From assembly GCA_964545735.1 (NCBI GenBank), contig CAZJGS010000001.1, positions 1-64,000 of the forward strand: 64,000 bases of DNA. Reading direction: 5' to 3'. The first letter of the stretch is position 1. Each line of letters opens with the position of its first letter. Source of the DNA: Pleomorphochaeta sp964545735 (GTDB lineage: Bacteria; Spirochaetota; Spirochaetia; Sphaerochaetales; Sphaerochaetaceae). Below are positions 7,305 through 16,509 of this stretch, piece after piece. The notes under the pieces were generated by a model that saw nothing but the letters and a program-made list of their open reading frames with translations, did no database searches and was not told the origin of the DNA. The translations under genes were made by a program, and so were the position numbers.

Positions 7305-8174
7305 ATGAAACAGTCAGTTTTTCCTTCAAAATTTCTACCTTATCTGTTATTGTTGCCTACGTTTTTAGTTTTGACTACATTTCTTTTTTATCCAGCTTTT
7401 GAAACTTTTAGATTATCTTTCTATAAAGTTAATCCCTATACAGGTGCTAATAAATTTGCTGGTCTTTATAATTTTAAGAAACTATTTCAAAATGCTGATT
7501 ATGGACATAGTTTTGTTATTTCAATCATCTTTTGTCTTTTAGTTGTTGTATTGGGCCTTATTCTTTCTTTAGCTCTTGCTCTTTTATTAAATCAAAATAT
7601 CAAAGGAGCAAAAGTATATAGAACTTTAATGATCTGGCCTTATGCCTTATCACCTGCAATCGCTGGTGCTCTTTTTAATTTTCTATTTAATCCTGCAAAT
7701 GGAATTGTCTGTTTTTTCACAGGACACTATGATTGGATGACCCAAGGGTTTTCCGCTTTCATTGTTGTAGCCCTTGCGGCCACCTGGAAAAATATGGGCT
7801 ATAATATAGTATTTTATCTGACGGCTTTGCGTAATGTACCTGCTGATTCTCTTGAGGCTGCTGCTATTGATGGAGCTGGACCTTTTAAAAGGTTTTCAAA
7901 GATTACTTTTGCTTTTATTTCCCCAACTACGTTTTTCCTACTAGTTATGAATACCACCTATTCATATTTTGCTTCCTTCGGATTAATTGATGTATTAACA
8001 GAAGGTGGACCAGTAGATTCTACAAATATTCTTATTTACCAACTTTATAAAGATTTCTTTGTAAATTCAAGAATTGGTTATGCTGCTGCAGAAAGCTTGG
8101 TATTATTCTGCATTGTTGTACTTTTAACAGTTGTTCAATTTAAAACAACTGGCAAAAAAGTACATTATCAATAA
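7305..8174 (+). CDS. ABC sugar importer permease, UgpA/MalF type
   Basis: A 289-residue inner-membrane protein with about six transmembrane helices (first at 12-32). The conserved cytoplasmic EAA loop reads EAAAIDG at 184-190; this loop docks the ATPase. It carries the family's N-terminal FYPAFETFRLSF stretch. A strong GGGAGG ribosome site precedes its ATG. It pairs with the next gene to form the channel for the binding protein at 5875. Confidence 0.9.
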   Translation: MKQSVFPSKFLPYLLLLPTFLVLTTFLFYPAFETFRLSFYKVNPYTGANKFAGLYNFKKLFQNADYGHSFVISIIFCLLVVVLGLILSLALALLLNQNIKGAKVYRTLMIWPYALSPAIAGALFNFLFNPANGIVCFFTGHYDWMTQGFSAFIVVALAATWKNMGYNIVFYLTALRNVPADSLEAAAIDGAGPFKRFSKITFAFISPTTFFLLVMNTTYSYFASFGLIDVLTEGGPVDSTNILIYQLYKDFFVNSRIGYAAAESLVLFCIVVLLTVVQFKTTGKKVHYQ

Positions 8175-8184
8175 GGGGAAAACA

Positions 8185-9009
8185 ATGATTAGAAAAAAAA
8201 GAACTACAGCATTGTACCATGTACTTGCAATTCTATCTGTTTGTATTATTTGTCTTCCTGTATTTTTAGCATTAGTAATTAGCTCTCAGACTGAGATTGA
8301 AGTATTTTCAAATCCTCCTAAATTGACTTTTTCAAATAACTGGATATCGAATTACACTACAGCTTGGAATAGAATTAATTTAGGAAGAATGATGTTTAAC
8401 TCTGCTTTTATCGCAATAATGGTAACAGCTGGAAAAGTAACAATGAGTTTATTAGCTGCATTTGCTTTTAGTAATTTTAAATTTAAAGGAAAAGATTTTT
8501 TATTTTTTGTAATAATTGTAACATTATTACTCCCTGTTCCTGTTAGAATTGTAGCACTGTTTGATGTAGTTAGAGGTTTCAACTGGATTAACACTTATGC
8601 TGGTTTAATAGTTCCTTTCTGGGCTAGTGCAACAGGTACTTTCTTGTTTATTCAAAGATTTAAGACTATTCCTTCTGAATTAGTAGATGCTTCTAAAATG
8701 GATGGATGTAGACCTATGCAATATTTTTTTAGAATTCTTCTTCCACTTACTAAAAATACAATTGGAGCTCTGGTTGTAATTGAATTTATTTATATTTGGA
8801 ATCAATATTTATGGCCATTAATGGCAACAAATACTGATAACATGAGAGTTGTTCAAATTGGTATTAAAATGCTAATGAATGCCGAGTCCTCAAATAACTG
8901 GGGAGTAATAATGGCTGGTGTAATAATGACAATTATTCCTCCTTTATTAATATTCTTTATTCTTCAAGAAAGCTTCATGAAAGGTTTTGCCCTTCAAAGT
9001 GATAAGTAA
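8185..9009 (+). CDS. ABC sugar importer permease, UgpE/MalG type
   Basis: A 274-residue inner-membrane protein with about six transmembrane helices. Its EAA-type loop is VDASKMDG at 167-174, followed by the usual IxLPLxKN pattern. The start is the ATG at 8185 with AAGGGGAA upstream; an earlier in-frame codon lies inside the previous gene and has no ribosome site. No ATP-binding subunit is encoded next to it, so the importer probably borrows a shared MsmX/UgpC-type ATPase encoded elsewhere. Two hairpins follow and end the operon. Confidence 0.9.
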   Translation: MIRKKRTTALYHVLAILSVCIICLPVFLALVISSQTEIEVFSNPPKLTFSNNWISNYTTAWNRINLGRMMFNSAFIAIMVTAGKVTMSLLAAFAFSNFKFKGKDFLFFVIIVTLLLPVPVRIVALFDVVRGFNWINTYAGLIVPFWASATGTFLFIQRFKTIPSELVDASKMDGCRPMQYFFRILLPLTKNTIGALVVIEFIYIWNQYLWPLMATNTDNMRVVQIGIKMLMNAESSNNWGVIMAGVIMTIIPPLLIFFILQESFMKGFALQSDK

Positions 9010-9031
9010 ATTTTTTTGTGATATTTCAACT

Positions 9032-9068
9032 TTATTCGAGAAATTGTTAATTAATTTTTCTCGAATAA
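9032..9068 (+). terminator. First terminator of the ABC operon
   Basis: A perfect 12-base-pair stem (TTATTCGAGAAA at 9032-9043 with its complement at 9057-9068). Only a weak T-rich tail follows, so it may mainly protect the transcript end. Confidence 0.6.
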
Positions 9069-9135
9069 TTGTATATATTTTACAAAAAAATAACTCCTCA
9101 TTGAAGAAAATCATTAAAATTTTCAAATAAAATAT

Positions 9136-9179
9136 AAACCTACATTTATTAACTAAAAATTAATAAACGTAGGTTTTTT
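9136..9179 (+). terminator. Second, strong terminator
   Basis: A 17-position stem (9136-9152 with 9160-9176, one mismatch) with a seven-base loop and a T-run to 9179. Confidence 0.8.
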
Positions 9180-9270
9180 AATTATCACCTGTCAATGTAA
9201 TTAAAAAAAAATCACTTATTTTATTACTTCAAGCTATAGTGCTCTATAGGCCAATAAATGAATAAATAAT

Positions 9271-9299
9271 TTGACATATACCCATTGGAGGCTTAACAT
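9271..9299 (+). promoter_or_regulatory. Promoter of EF-G-II
   Basis: Consensus TTGACA (9271-9276), 17-base spacer, TAACAT (9294-9299). Confidence 0.6.
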
Positions 9300-9344
9300 G
9301 TACTAAATACGCAAATAGCTTTTAACAAAGCAGAGGGAGGATTT

Positions 9345-11417
9345 ATGAGCATTACCAGTACTGACTTACGTAATGTCGCAATTGTGGGACACAATGGTAC
9401 CGGGAAAACCTCGTTGATGGAGCAACTGCTCTTTAAAGGCGGGGTTATTCCAAAAGCTGAAACCATTGAAAATGGGAAAACAGTTAGCGATTACACAGAA
9501 GAAGAAATAAAAAAACTTGTTTCTATTCACACCAGTCTTGCACACCTAAATTGGGAAGGCAAGTGCATAAATATCCTAGATACTCCTGGTTATTCAGGAT
9601 TTATAGGTGAAGCAATATGTGGCTTTAGAGCTACAGAAGCATCAATAATGATGGTAGACGCTAAAGATGGTGCTCAAATAGAAACCATTAAACTTTGGCG
9701 CCGCTTAGACAATCGCAATAAACCTCGTGCCGTATTTATAAATAAAATGGACAGAGATAGAGCGAGTTATACTAATGTAATAAATGATTTAAGAGAACAT
9801 TTCGATGCAACTTTTGTTCCAACCTTTATTCCTATGGGTCAAGGTGAAGATTTTAAAGGCATCATAAATTTAATAGAAGATAAAGCTTATTTCTTTGATG
9901 AAAATGGAAAAGAAACAATCGCTCCTTGTCCTGAAGAATATAAGGAATATGAAGAACGTTATAGAGAACAATTAATTGAATACGCTGCTGAAGGCGCAGA
10001 CGATTTAATTGAAAAATATTTTGAAGACGGTACATTAGGTGCTGATGATATTAGAAGAGGATTAAGAGAAGGTCTCTCTGATAATCGTGTAGTTCCAGTC
10101 TTTTGTGGATCAACATTAAATGGAAGTGGTATTATTTCTTTGCTAAATTTCATAGCTCATAATTTCCCTTCTCCTTTAGGACAAGTGGAATGGACTACAA
10201 CTGAAGATGGTGAGCATCATGATATGATAATAACCGAAGAAGGAGATGCTTCCGCTTATGTATTTAAGACATCAATTGATCAATTTAGTGGAAAACTTAG
10301 TTTCATAAAAGTCGCATCAGGTCATTTGACAACTGATATGGAAATGTATAATCCAGAATTAAAGAAAAAAGAAAAAATTGGAAAATTATACAGAACTGTT
10401 GGAAAAAAACTTGTAGAAACAGATAGTTTAACAGCTGGTGGAATTGGTATTATTGCAAAAAGCAGCATAGCATTCACAAATTGCACACTACTACAAAACC
10501 CCCATAAACAAAAATTTACATTTAAACCTCTCGCCCTTCCCAATCCTATTTATTCACTAGCAATAGACACAGAAGACAAGAAGAGTGCTGATAAGCTTAA
10601 TGTATCACTCCATAAAATTTGTGAAGAAGATTTAACTTTTCAAACAAAATTTAATGAAGAAACTAAAGAATCTGTAATAATGGGAATGGGTGATGTTCAT
10701 CTCCAAATTATTTTAGATAAAATAGCTGACAAACAAAAAATTATAGTTCATACAAAATTACCTAGAATAGCTTACAGAGAAACAATATCAAAGAAAAGTG
10801 GTATAGTTGAATATGCTCACAAGAAACAAAGTGGTGGACACGGACAGTACGGTAAAGTCTTTATTGAAGTCGCTCCAATAGAGCGTGGTCTACATTATTC
10901 TTTCACCAATGCGGTAAAAGGCGGATCTGTTTCAAAAGGATATGTTCCTGGTATTGAAAAAGGACTACATGAAAGAATGCTAGAAGGCTTTTTAACTAAT
11001 TATCCTATAGTAGATATTGGAGTTACTTTGGTTGATGGTAAGGAGCATCCTGTTGATTCTTCAGAAATGGCTTTTAAATTAGCTGCAAAAGGAGCACTAG
11101 ATGCAGCCTTTTCAAAGGCTGGTTGTTCACTTCTTGAACCATTTATGAATGTAAAAGTTTTTGTTGAAAATCATTATCTTGGTGATATATTATCCGATCT
11201 TTCTGGTAAACGTGGTAGAGTTACAGGTCAAAATGAATTTGGGCAATTACAAGAAGTAACTGCACAAGTACCTCAAGGTGAAATGTTAAACTATGCAATT
11301 GATTTAAAAAGTATGACTTCAGGTACAGGAAGTTTTGAAATTGAATTTTCTCACTATGAACCTTTAACTGGAAGAAATGCTGAATTAGTTATTGCGGACT
11401 GTCAGGAAGAAAAATAA
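9345..11417 (+). CDS. Elongation factor G-like protein, EF-G-II class
   Basis: A 690-residue translational GTPase: GHNGTGKT (15-22), NKMD near 133 and DTPGY (79-83) where classical EF-G has DTPGH. The His-to-Tyr change at this catalytic position is typical of the EF-G-II/FusA-like class. Unlike the EF-G at 2041, domain IV keeps the tip motifs KQSGGHGQYGK and HPVDSSEMAFK. Switch I is diverged (no RGITI). The role of this class is poorly defined; translation or recycling under particular conditions has been proposed. A GGGAGGA ribosome site fixes the start. It is monocistronic between its own promoter and terminator. Confidence 0.9.
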   Translation: MSITSTDLRNVAIVGHNGTGKTSLMEQLLFKGGVIPKAETIENGKTVSDYTEEEIKKLVSIHTSLAHLNWEGKCINILDTPGYSGFIGEAICGFRATEASIMMVDAKDGAQIETIKLWRRLDNRNKPRAVFINKMDRDRASYTNVINDLREHFDATFVPTFIPMGQGEDFKGIINLIEDKAYFFDENGKETIAPCPEEYKEYEERYREQLIEYAAEGADDLIEKYFEDGTLGADDIRRGLREGLSDNRVVPVFCGSTLNGSGIISLLNFIAHNFPSPLGQVEWTTTEDGEHHDMIITEEGDASAYVFKTSIDQFSGKLSFIKVASGHLTTDMEMYNPELKKKEKIGKLYRTVGKKLVETDSLTAGGIGIIAKSSIAFTNCTLLQNPHKQKFTFKPLALPNPIYSLAIDTEDKKSADKLNVSLHKICEEDLTFQTKFNEETKESVIMGMGDVHLQIILDKIADKQKIIVHTKLPRIAYRETISKKSGIVEYAHKKQSGGHGQYGKVFIEVAPIERGLHYSFTNAVKGGSVSKGYVPGIEKGLHERMLEGFLTNYPIVDIGVTLVDGKEHPVDSSEMAFKLAAKGALDAAFSKAGCSLLEPFMNVKVFVENHYLGDILSDLSGKRGRVTGQNEFGQLQEVTAQVPQGEMLNYAIDLKSMTSGTGSFEIEFSHYEPLTGRNAELVIADCQEEK

Positions 11418-11439
11418 ATTATTTTGGAGATCTAATTTT

Positions 11440-11477
11440 GGACTATTACTGAATTGTTGGTAATAGTCCATTTTTTT
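11440..11477 (+). terminator. Intrinsic terminator of EF-G-II
   Basis: GGACTATTAC (11440-11449) pairs perfectly with GTAATAGTCC (11460-11469), then A and seven T. Confidence 0.9.
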
Positions 11478-11520
11478 AATAAAATATTTTTTTTATATAT
11501 CATTTTTCTTGACTAGGGAG

Positions 11521-11549
11521 TTGACAATATTTCAACCTACTTGTAGCAT
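11521..11549 (+). promoter_or_regulatory. Promoter of RRM-protein gene
   Basis: TTGACA (11521-11526), 17-base spacer, TAGCAT (11544-11549). It implies an untranslated leader of about 125 bases, long for this compact genome and possibly regulatory. Confidence 0.5.
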
Positions 11550-11682
11550 ATTAAAGCATATTAATGTTTTATTTCGAAGAATCCAATTACGTCTTTTCTA
11601 AAAAATAACTGATAGAAAACAAAGTTAGTTGATTACAAGGCAATATTGCTTAATAGCAAAAAAAATTTATAAGGACGTATTT

Positions 11683-11964
11683 ATGTCAAAAAAACTTTAT
11701 GTAGGTAACTTAAACTACAACACAACAGAAAATGATTTAATGGAATTATTTGGCCAATTTGGAACTGTAAACAGTGCCAACATCATCTTAGACAGAGAAA
11801 CAAACAGATCTAAAGGATTTGCATTTGTTGAACTAGAAAGTGAAGAATCAGCTGATGCTGCTATTTCACAACTTAACGGTCAAGATTTCTTAAACAGAAA
11901 CTTACGTGTTAACGAAGCTATTTCAAAACCTCGTAACAACAATCGTGGTGGTTATAGAAGATAA
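11683..11964 (+). CDS. Small RNA-binding protein with one RRM
   Basis: A 93-residue protein made of one RNA-recognition motif: RNP2 as LYVGNL (5-10) and RNP1 as KGFAFVEL near 46-53, then a short basic Asn/Gly/Arg tail. Single-RRM proteins of this kind bind single-stranded RNA and in several bacteria respond to cold or act in RNA handling. The start is the ATG at 11683 with AAGGA upstream. The upstream in-frame codon at 11629 would add a non-RRM extension without a ribosome site. Confidence 0.9.
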   Translation: MSKKLYVGNLNYNTTENDLMELFGQFGTVNSANIILDRETNRSKGFAFVELESEESADAAISQLNGQDFLNRNLRVNEAISKPRNNNRGGYRR

Positions 11965-12068
11965 TTTTAAATTATCTTTGTAACTTTTCTTTTTATTTTA
12001 CAAGTAATCTTTAAAGTCTTGTTTTAATTAAATAAAACTATTACCTTTTATTTATAGGAGATAATAAA

Positions 12069-12368
12069 ATGGATTTTAAATTAGATACAAATAGAATATA
12101 TTATAAAAATGATGAAAAGGAATTAGCATACATCGAATTAGCTTATACACCTGATGGTTTGGTTGTTTTTGAAAAAGTATTTGTTGATCCTCTTTTAAGA
12201 GGGCAAGGAATAGCTTCAAAGATAATGAACTTCGCTGCTGATTACTTTTTAAAAGAAAATATTACTGTTGTACCCATGTGCTCATATGCCAATACTTGGT
12301 ATATGAGGCATGAAAATTATTCTAAAGGTGCAAAAATGCCCGATGATGGGCCTAGATGTAAACTTTAA
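12069..12368 (+). CDS. Small GNAT-type N-acetyltransferase (YidJ/YjdJ-like)
   Basis: A 99-residue single-domain protein with the acetyl-CoA loop of short GNAT proteins: VFVDPLLRGQGIASKIMN, followed by VPMCSYANTWY. This small subclass resembles a half-size GNAT domain; substrates are unknown. A TAGGAG ribosome site precedes the ATG. It may be monocistronic or read through from the RRM gene, since there is no clear terminator between them. A strong terminator follows. Confidence 0.8.
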   Translation: MDFKLDTNRIYYKNDEKELAYIELAYTPDGLVVFEKVFVDPLLRGQGIASKIMNFAADYFLKENITVVPMCSYANTWYMRHENYSKGAKMPDDGPRCKL

Positions 12369-12377
12369 AAGAATAAG

Positions 12378-12408
12378 CGGATTGATAGTTATTTCAATCC
12401 GTTTTTTT
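12378..12408. terminator. Terminator shared by convergent genes
   Basis: CGGATTGA (12378-12385) pairs with TCAATCCG (12394-12401) followed by seven T. Its end touches the stop of trmB on the other strand. Confidence 0.85.
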
Positions 12409-13147
12409 ATCTCTTTTCAAACCACACTTCATTTATATTATAATCTAAATTAACACCACGTCTCTCATATTTAGTGGTGGGTCTCCACTCTCTACTTGGA
12501 GCAAAACCATCAAAAGGATTAACTAAATCATCACTTTTTCCCAATACTTCCAACATTTGATCAGCGTATTCACTCCAATCGGTGACACAATAAATATAAC
12601 CCTCGGTTTTTAATTTCTTTGATAAGAGGTTTGTGAAATCTCTCTGAATCAATCTTCTTTTATGATGTTTTTTCTTAGGCCAAGGGTCAGGAAAAAATAT
12701 ATGAAACCCAGAAATAGAATTATCTTCAATCATATCAGTTAAAACAGCTACTGCATCAAATCTCATCAATCTAACATTTTCTATTTGCTCTTCCCCTATA
12801 ACTGATAATAACTTTGTATAACCATTTAAAAAAACTTCAATGGCTAAATAATTATATTCATCTCTTACTTTTGCAATTCTTTGGGTAGATTCACCTGTAC
12901 CAAAACCAATTTCTATAATAACTGGTTTATCATTGTTAAAAATTTTCTTAAAATTTAATTTCTCATTATTATAACCAATACCAAAGTGTTTATAATAATT
13001 TTTCACAGCATCAAGTTGAAAAGTATGCAGTTTATTTGTTCTCAAAACAAATGAATGAACTTTCTTTTTGTCAGGATTTATATCCTTTTTCTCAACAATT
13101 GCTAACTCCGGATATTCATCATATATTGATTGTGCTTTTTCTTTCAT
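12407..13147 (-). CDS. trmB: tRNA (guanine-N7)-methyltransferase
   Basis: A 246-residue SAM-dependent enzyme that makes m7G46 in tRNA variable loops. The SAM-binding loop EIGFGTGES and the signature FPDPWPKKKHHKRRL are both present, and the C-terminal CVTDWSEYA and TKYERRG segments are typical. The N-terminal 60 residues are an extension common to longer TrmB forms. It is nine bases downstream of mfd on the same strand and probably cotranscribed. Confidence 0.93.
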   Translation of the reverse strand: MKEKAQSIYDEYPELAIVEKKDINPDKKKVHSFVLRTNKLHTFQLDAVKNYYKHFGIGYNNEKLNFKKIFNNDKPVIIEIGFGTGESTQRIAKVRDEYNYLAIEVFLNGYTKLLSVIGEEQIENVRLMRFDAVAVLTDMIEDNSISGFHIFFPDPWPKKKHHKRRLIQRDFTNLLSKKLKTEGYIYCVTDWSEYADQMLEVLGKSDDLVNPFDGFAPSREWRPTTKYERRGVNLDYNINEVWFEKR

Positions 13148-13156
13148 ATCTCTCCC

Positions 13157-16100
13157 CTACAATAATCTTTGAAGCATTTCTAAAATAAATAAACTCTTAT
13201 CTTTTAGAGAAATCGCTTCAGTTTTTAACTTAATATATTCAGGTCGTCTAGTATCATAACTGACTGCGCCATTGCTATATGGTAAAAGTCTTAACAATTT
13301 TTCACCATTTATATATTTTATTGCTCTAAATTTGGCCAACACATTACCCTTTCTTTCAGTCAAATGTATTATCTTTAATTTTCTGCAAACAATCTTTAAT
13401 TCAGCTATGTGGATTAGGTTATTGACTTCTTCTGGCATTTCTCCAAATCTATCAAGTAATTCACTGTTAAGCATATTTAATTCAGTTTCTGTTTTTACAG
13501 TAGCAATCTTTTTATAAATTTCGAATTTAACTGAAGGATCTTGTATATATTCATCTGGAATAAAGCCTGTATAATCTAATTCAAGGAAAACCTCTTGCTC
13601 TAACTCTTCTTTATTATTAGCTCTAAGTTCATTAATAGCTTCATCGAGAATTCTAATATACATATCAAGACCGACTGAAGCTAATTGACCACTTTGCTGT
13701 TTACCCAACAAATTACCGGCTCCTCTAATTTCCATATCTCGCATGGATACTTTAAAGCCAGCACCGAGCCCTGTATTTTCACTAATAGTTTTTAATCTTT
13801 TTACAGCAATCTCACTAAGAGTTTTTTCACCTGGATAAAATAAATAAGCATAAGCTTTATTTTCTGATCGACCAACTCTTCCCCGTAATTGATATAGTTG
13901 AGCGATTCCATACATATCGGCTCTATCAATAATAATAGTATTAACATTAGGAATATCGATTCCGTTTTCAATTATAGTTGTTGAAACTAAAACTTGAATG
14001 CCTTCATGAACAAAACGTCTCATAGTATCTTCTAAAGCTTTGGGATTCATTTGGCCGTGAGCAGACTCTATTACAACCTCTGGAAGTAAATTACTAAGCA
14101 TCTTTACCACGGCATCGAGTGATTCGACTCTATTGTGCAAATAGAATACCTGACCTCCACGACTAATTTCTTTTCTTATAGATTGAACCACTAATTCAAT
14201 ATCAAATTCCAAAATTTTAGTTGCTATTGGATGACGTGATATTGGAGGTGTTGCTAATAGAGACATATCTCTAATTTTCAAAAGAGACATATATAAAGTT
14301 CTAGGAATTGGAGTGGCTGAAAGAGCTAAACTATCTATACTATTTCTAACTGTTTTTATCTTTTCTTTATCTTTTACCCCAAACCTTTGCTCTTCATCAA
14401 TAATCAATAAACCTAAGTCTTTATAAATAATATCTTTTTGTAATATTCTATGGGTTCCAAATAAAACATCTATTTTCCCATCTATCAAAGAAATTAAAGT
14501 CTTTTTTTGATCTTTTTTCGAAATTACCCTAGATAAAAGTCCCACATTTATTGGAAAATCTTTAACTCTCTCTACAAAATTATTAAAATGCTGTTCAGCT
14601 AAGATTGTTGTTGGAGCTAAAAAAGCTACTTGCTTATTACTCAATACACATTTAAAAACAGCTCTAAATGCAATTTCAGTTTTACCAAAACCAACATCAC
14701 CACAAACGAGTCTATCCATGACACTATTGCTTTCCATATCGAGTTTAATATCATCAATACACTGTAATTGATCCACTGTTTCTTGGTATGGGAAAAGTGC
14801 CTCAAATTGGAGTTGCATATCATTATCTTTTTCAAAAGGGAAACCAATAGCAGCTTTTCTTTTTGCATACAATTGTATCAAATATTTGGCCAATTCCTCA
14901 GCATTTACACGAGCTTTTGCTTTCTTTTTTTCCCAATTAGCCGAACCAATTTTATCTAAAGTTGGTTTGCCTGAGGAAGATCCAATATAGCGTTGAACCA
15001 AGTTTGCTTGCTCAATTGGTACATAAATATTATCACCATTTGCATAAGCTATTTTAATGTAATCTCTTTCTCTATCAAAAGATTTAACTCTGTCAATTTT
15101 TAAAAATTTACCGATACCATAATTAACATGAACAACATAATCCCCTTCATGTAAATCCACAAAAGAATCTAAGGGAGAGCTTTTTGTATGCTGCAAGGTT
15201 TTAATTAGTTGTTTTCTTCTACCAAAAATTTCAAATTCACAAAAAGCAATCAATTTTATTGAAGGAATAGAAAATCCTTGTGAGATTTCATAATCCATAT
15301 ATTTTATCTGGTTATATTCTTTAAGCATTTGCATAAGTCTTTGTTTTTGGATTGGATTGCTAGTAAAAATATAAACTTTCCAATTTGCCTTAAACATTGT
15401 ATCGAGTTCGCCCTTCAGTCTGGTAAAATCACCAAAGAAAGAGCGAGGCCCCTCTACATCAAAACTATAAGCGTCATTCGACTCATTTTTTATATCAACT
15501 AAAGTCATCTTATATTTTACAGAGTTGTAGAACGTCTCAAAATCAAACAATATTTTATCATAAGATTCTATTGTTTTGTCTTTATGGTAATTTTCTCTGT
15601 ACAAACTTTTAGCCTCAGAGATTAAACTCTTATAACTTGTTTTCAATCTAACATCACCGATAAAACAGAAATAATCATCACTTCTGAAATAAGAATCAAT
15701 CTTAGAAAAGTCTATAGAGGTATCATCTTCACTGAGTAAAGAAATTGTAATTTTGTTTATGCTTTTTAAAGTTTCCTGTGTTAAGGAATCAAATATTGAA
15801 ATTTTTTCAATTTCATCCCAATTGGCATATATTCTAATAGGTTGCTCAAATGAGAAAGGATAAATATCTAATACCTCTCCTCTGAGAGTAAACTCTCCTG
15901 GCATAGTAGTACTTGGAACTCTAATATACCCCGCTTCACTAAAAACTTGGGCTATTTTTGTTGGTTCAAATTTATCATTTACTTTAATTGTAAAAGAAGT
16001 ATTATCTAAAGATTTTGGACTAACAACCTCAGAGGCAAAAGCCCTTAAATGAGTTACTACTATAGCATTCTTAGAGTCATTAATTTTCGATAAAGCCTCT

Positions 16101-16453
16101 AATTGATTGTATTCATCTCTGCCGCTTTCAAAATCACTATATAAGGTTTTACCATTAGAGGGTAAATAATGAATTGCAACTTCAATATTCTTTTTATCCA
16201 AATTATAAATTCTATTTTTAGTATTTATATCTTGAGCAAAATCTTTTAAAAGGCTTTTTGCACTATCTTTAGTGGAGCAAATTACCCAAATTCTTTTTCC
16301 TCTGGTTCTATAAATTCTTCTGATAAATTGAGCTAAAACAAAGCCCTCTAAGGAGGTAATGTTTAGAGAATCTACCCCTGAATTTAATTCTTTAAAGGCT
16401 TTACTAGTTTTTAGGTATTGTTGTATTTGGTTTGTTATATTATTATTTTCCAT
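13157..16453 (-). CDS. mfd: Transcription-repair coupling factor
   Basis: A 1098-residue SF2 translocase that removes stalled RNA polymerase and recruits UvrA. In order: UvrB-like N-terminal module, RNA-polymerase-interacting region starting at GDYVVHVNYGIGKF, Walker A GDVGFGKTE, DEEQ box (IIDEEQRFGVKD), motif III ALSATPIPRTL, motif VI QLRGRVGRS and a C-terminal TRCF domain. The likely start is the ATG at 16453 (MENNNITNQI); the 44 residues upstream look unlike protein. No good Shine-Dalgarno precedes this ATG (only ccatctt), so the start carries some doubt. It is divergent from the phosphatase gene at 16510. Confidence 0.93.
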   Translation of the reverse strand: MENNNITNQIQQYLKTSKAFKELNSGVDSLNITSLEGFVLAQFIRRIYRTRGKRIWVICSTKDSAKSLLKDFAQDINTKNRIYNLDKKNIEVAIHYLPSNGKTLYSDFESGRDEYNQLEALSKINDSKNAIVVTHLRAFASEVVSPKSLDNTSFTIKVNDKFEPTKIAQVFSEAGYIRVPSTTMPGEFTLRGEVLDIYPFSFEQPIRIYANWDEIEKISIFDSLTQETLKSINKITISLLSEDDTSIDFSKIDSYFRSDDYFCFIGDVRLKTSYKSLISEAKSLYRENYHKDKTIESYDKILFDFETFYNSVKYKMTLVDIKNESNDAYSFDVEGPRSFFGDFTRLKGELDTMFKANWKVYIFTSNPIQKQRLMQMLKEYNQIKYMDYEISQGFSIPSIKLIAFCEFEIFGRRKQLIKTLQHTKSSPLDSFVDLHEGDYVVHVNYGIGKFLKIDRVKSFDRERDYIKIAYANGDNIYVPIEQANLVQRYIGSSSGKPTLDKIGSANWEKKKAKARVNAEELAKYLIQLYAKRKAAIGFPFEKDNDMQLQFEALFPYQETVDQLQCIDDIKLDMESNSVMDRLVCGDVGFGKTEIAFRAVFKCVLSNKQVAFLAPTTILAEQHFNNFVERVKDFPINVGLLSRVISKKDQKKTLISLIDGKIDVLFGTHRILQKDIIYKDLGLLIIDEEQRFGVKDKEKIKTVRNSIDSLALSATPIPRTLYMSLLKIRDMSLLATPPISRHPIATKILEFDIELVVQSIRKEISRGGQVFYLHNRVESLDAVVKMLSNLLPEVVIESAHGQMNPKALEDTMRRFVHEGIQVLVSTTIIENGIDIPNVNTIIIDRADMYGIAQLYQLRGRVGRSENKAYAYLFYPGEKTLSEIAVKRLKTISENTGLGAGFKVSMRDMEIRGAGNLLGKQQSGQLASVGLDMYIRILDEAINELRANNKEELEQEVFLELDYTGFIPDEYIQDPSVKFEIYKKIATVKTETELNMLNSELLDRFGEMPEEVNNLIHIAELKIVCRKLKIIHLTERKGNVLAKFRAIKYINGEKLLRLLPYSNGAVSYDTRRPEYIKLKTEAISLKDKSLFILEMLQRLL

Positions 16454-16509
16454 AAGATGGCTTAGCTTATCATATTTAAATAAGGCTAGACAAGAAAAAG
16501 GGAATGATA

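Larger units (their letters stand above)
9010..9344. other. Intergenic region with two terminators and a promoter
   Basis: No gene is visible in these 335 bases. It holds two hairpins (9032-9068 and 9136-9179) and the promoter of the EF-G-like gene at 9271-9299. The remainder is AT-rich without further recognisable structure. Confidence 0.7.
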
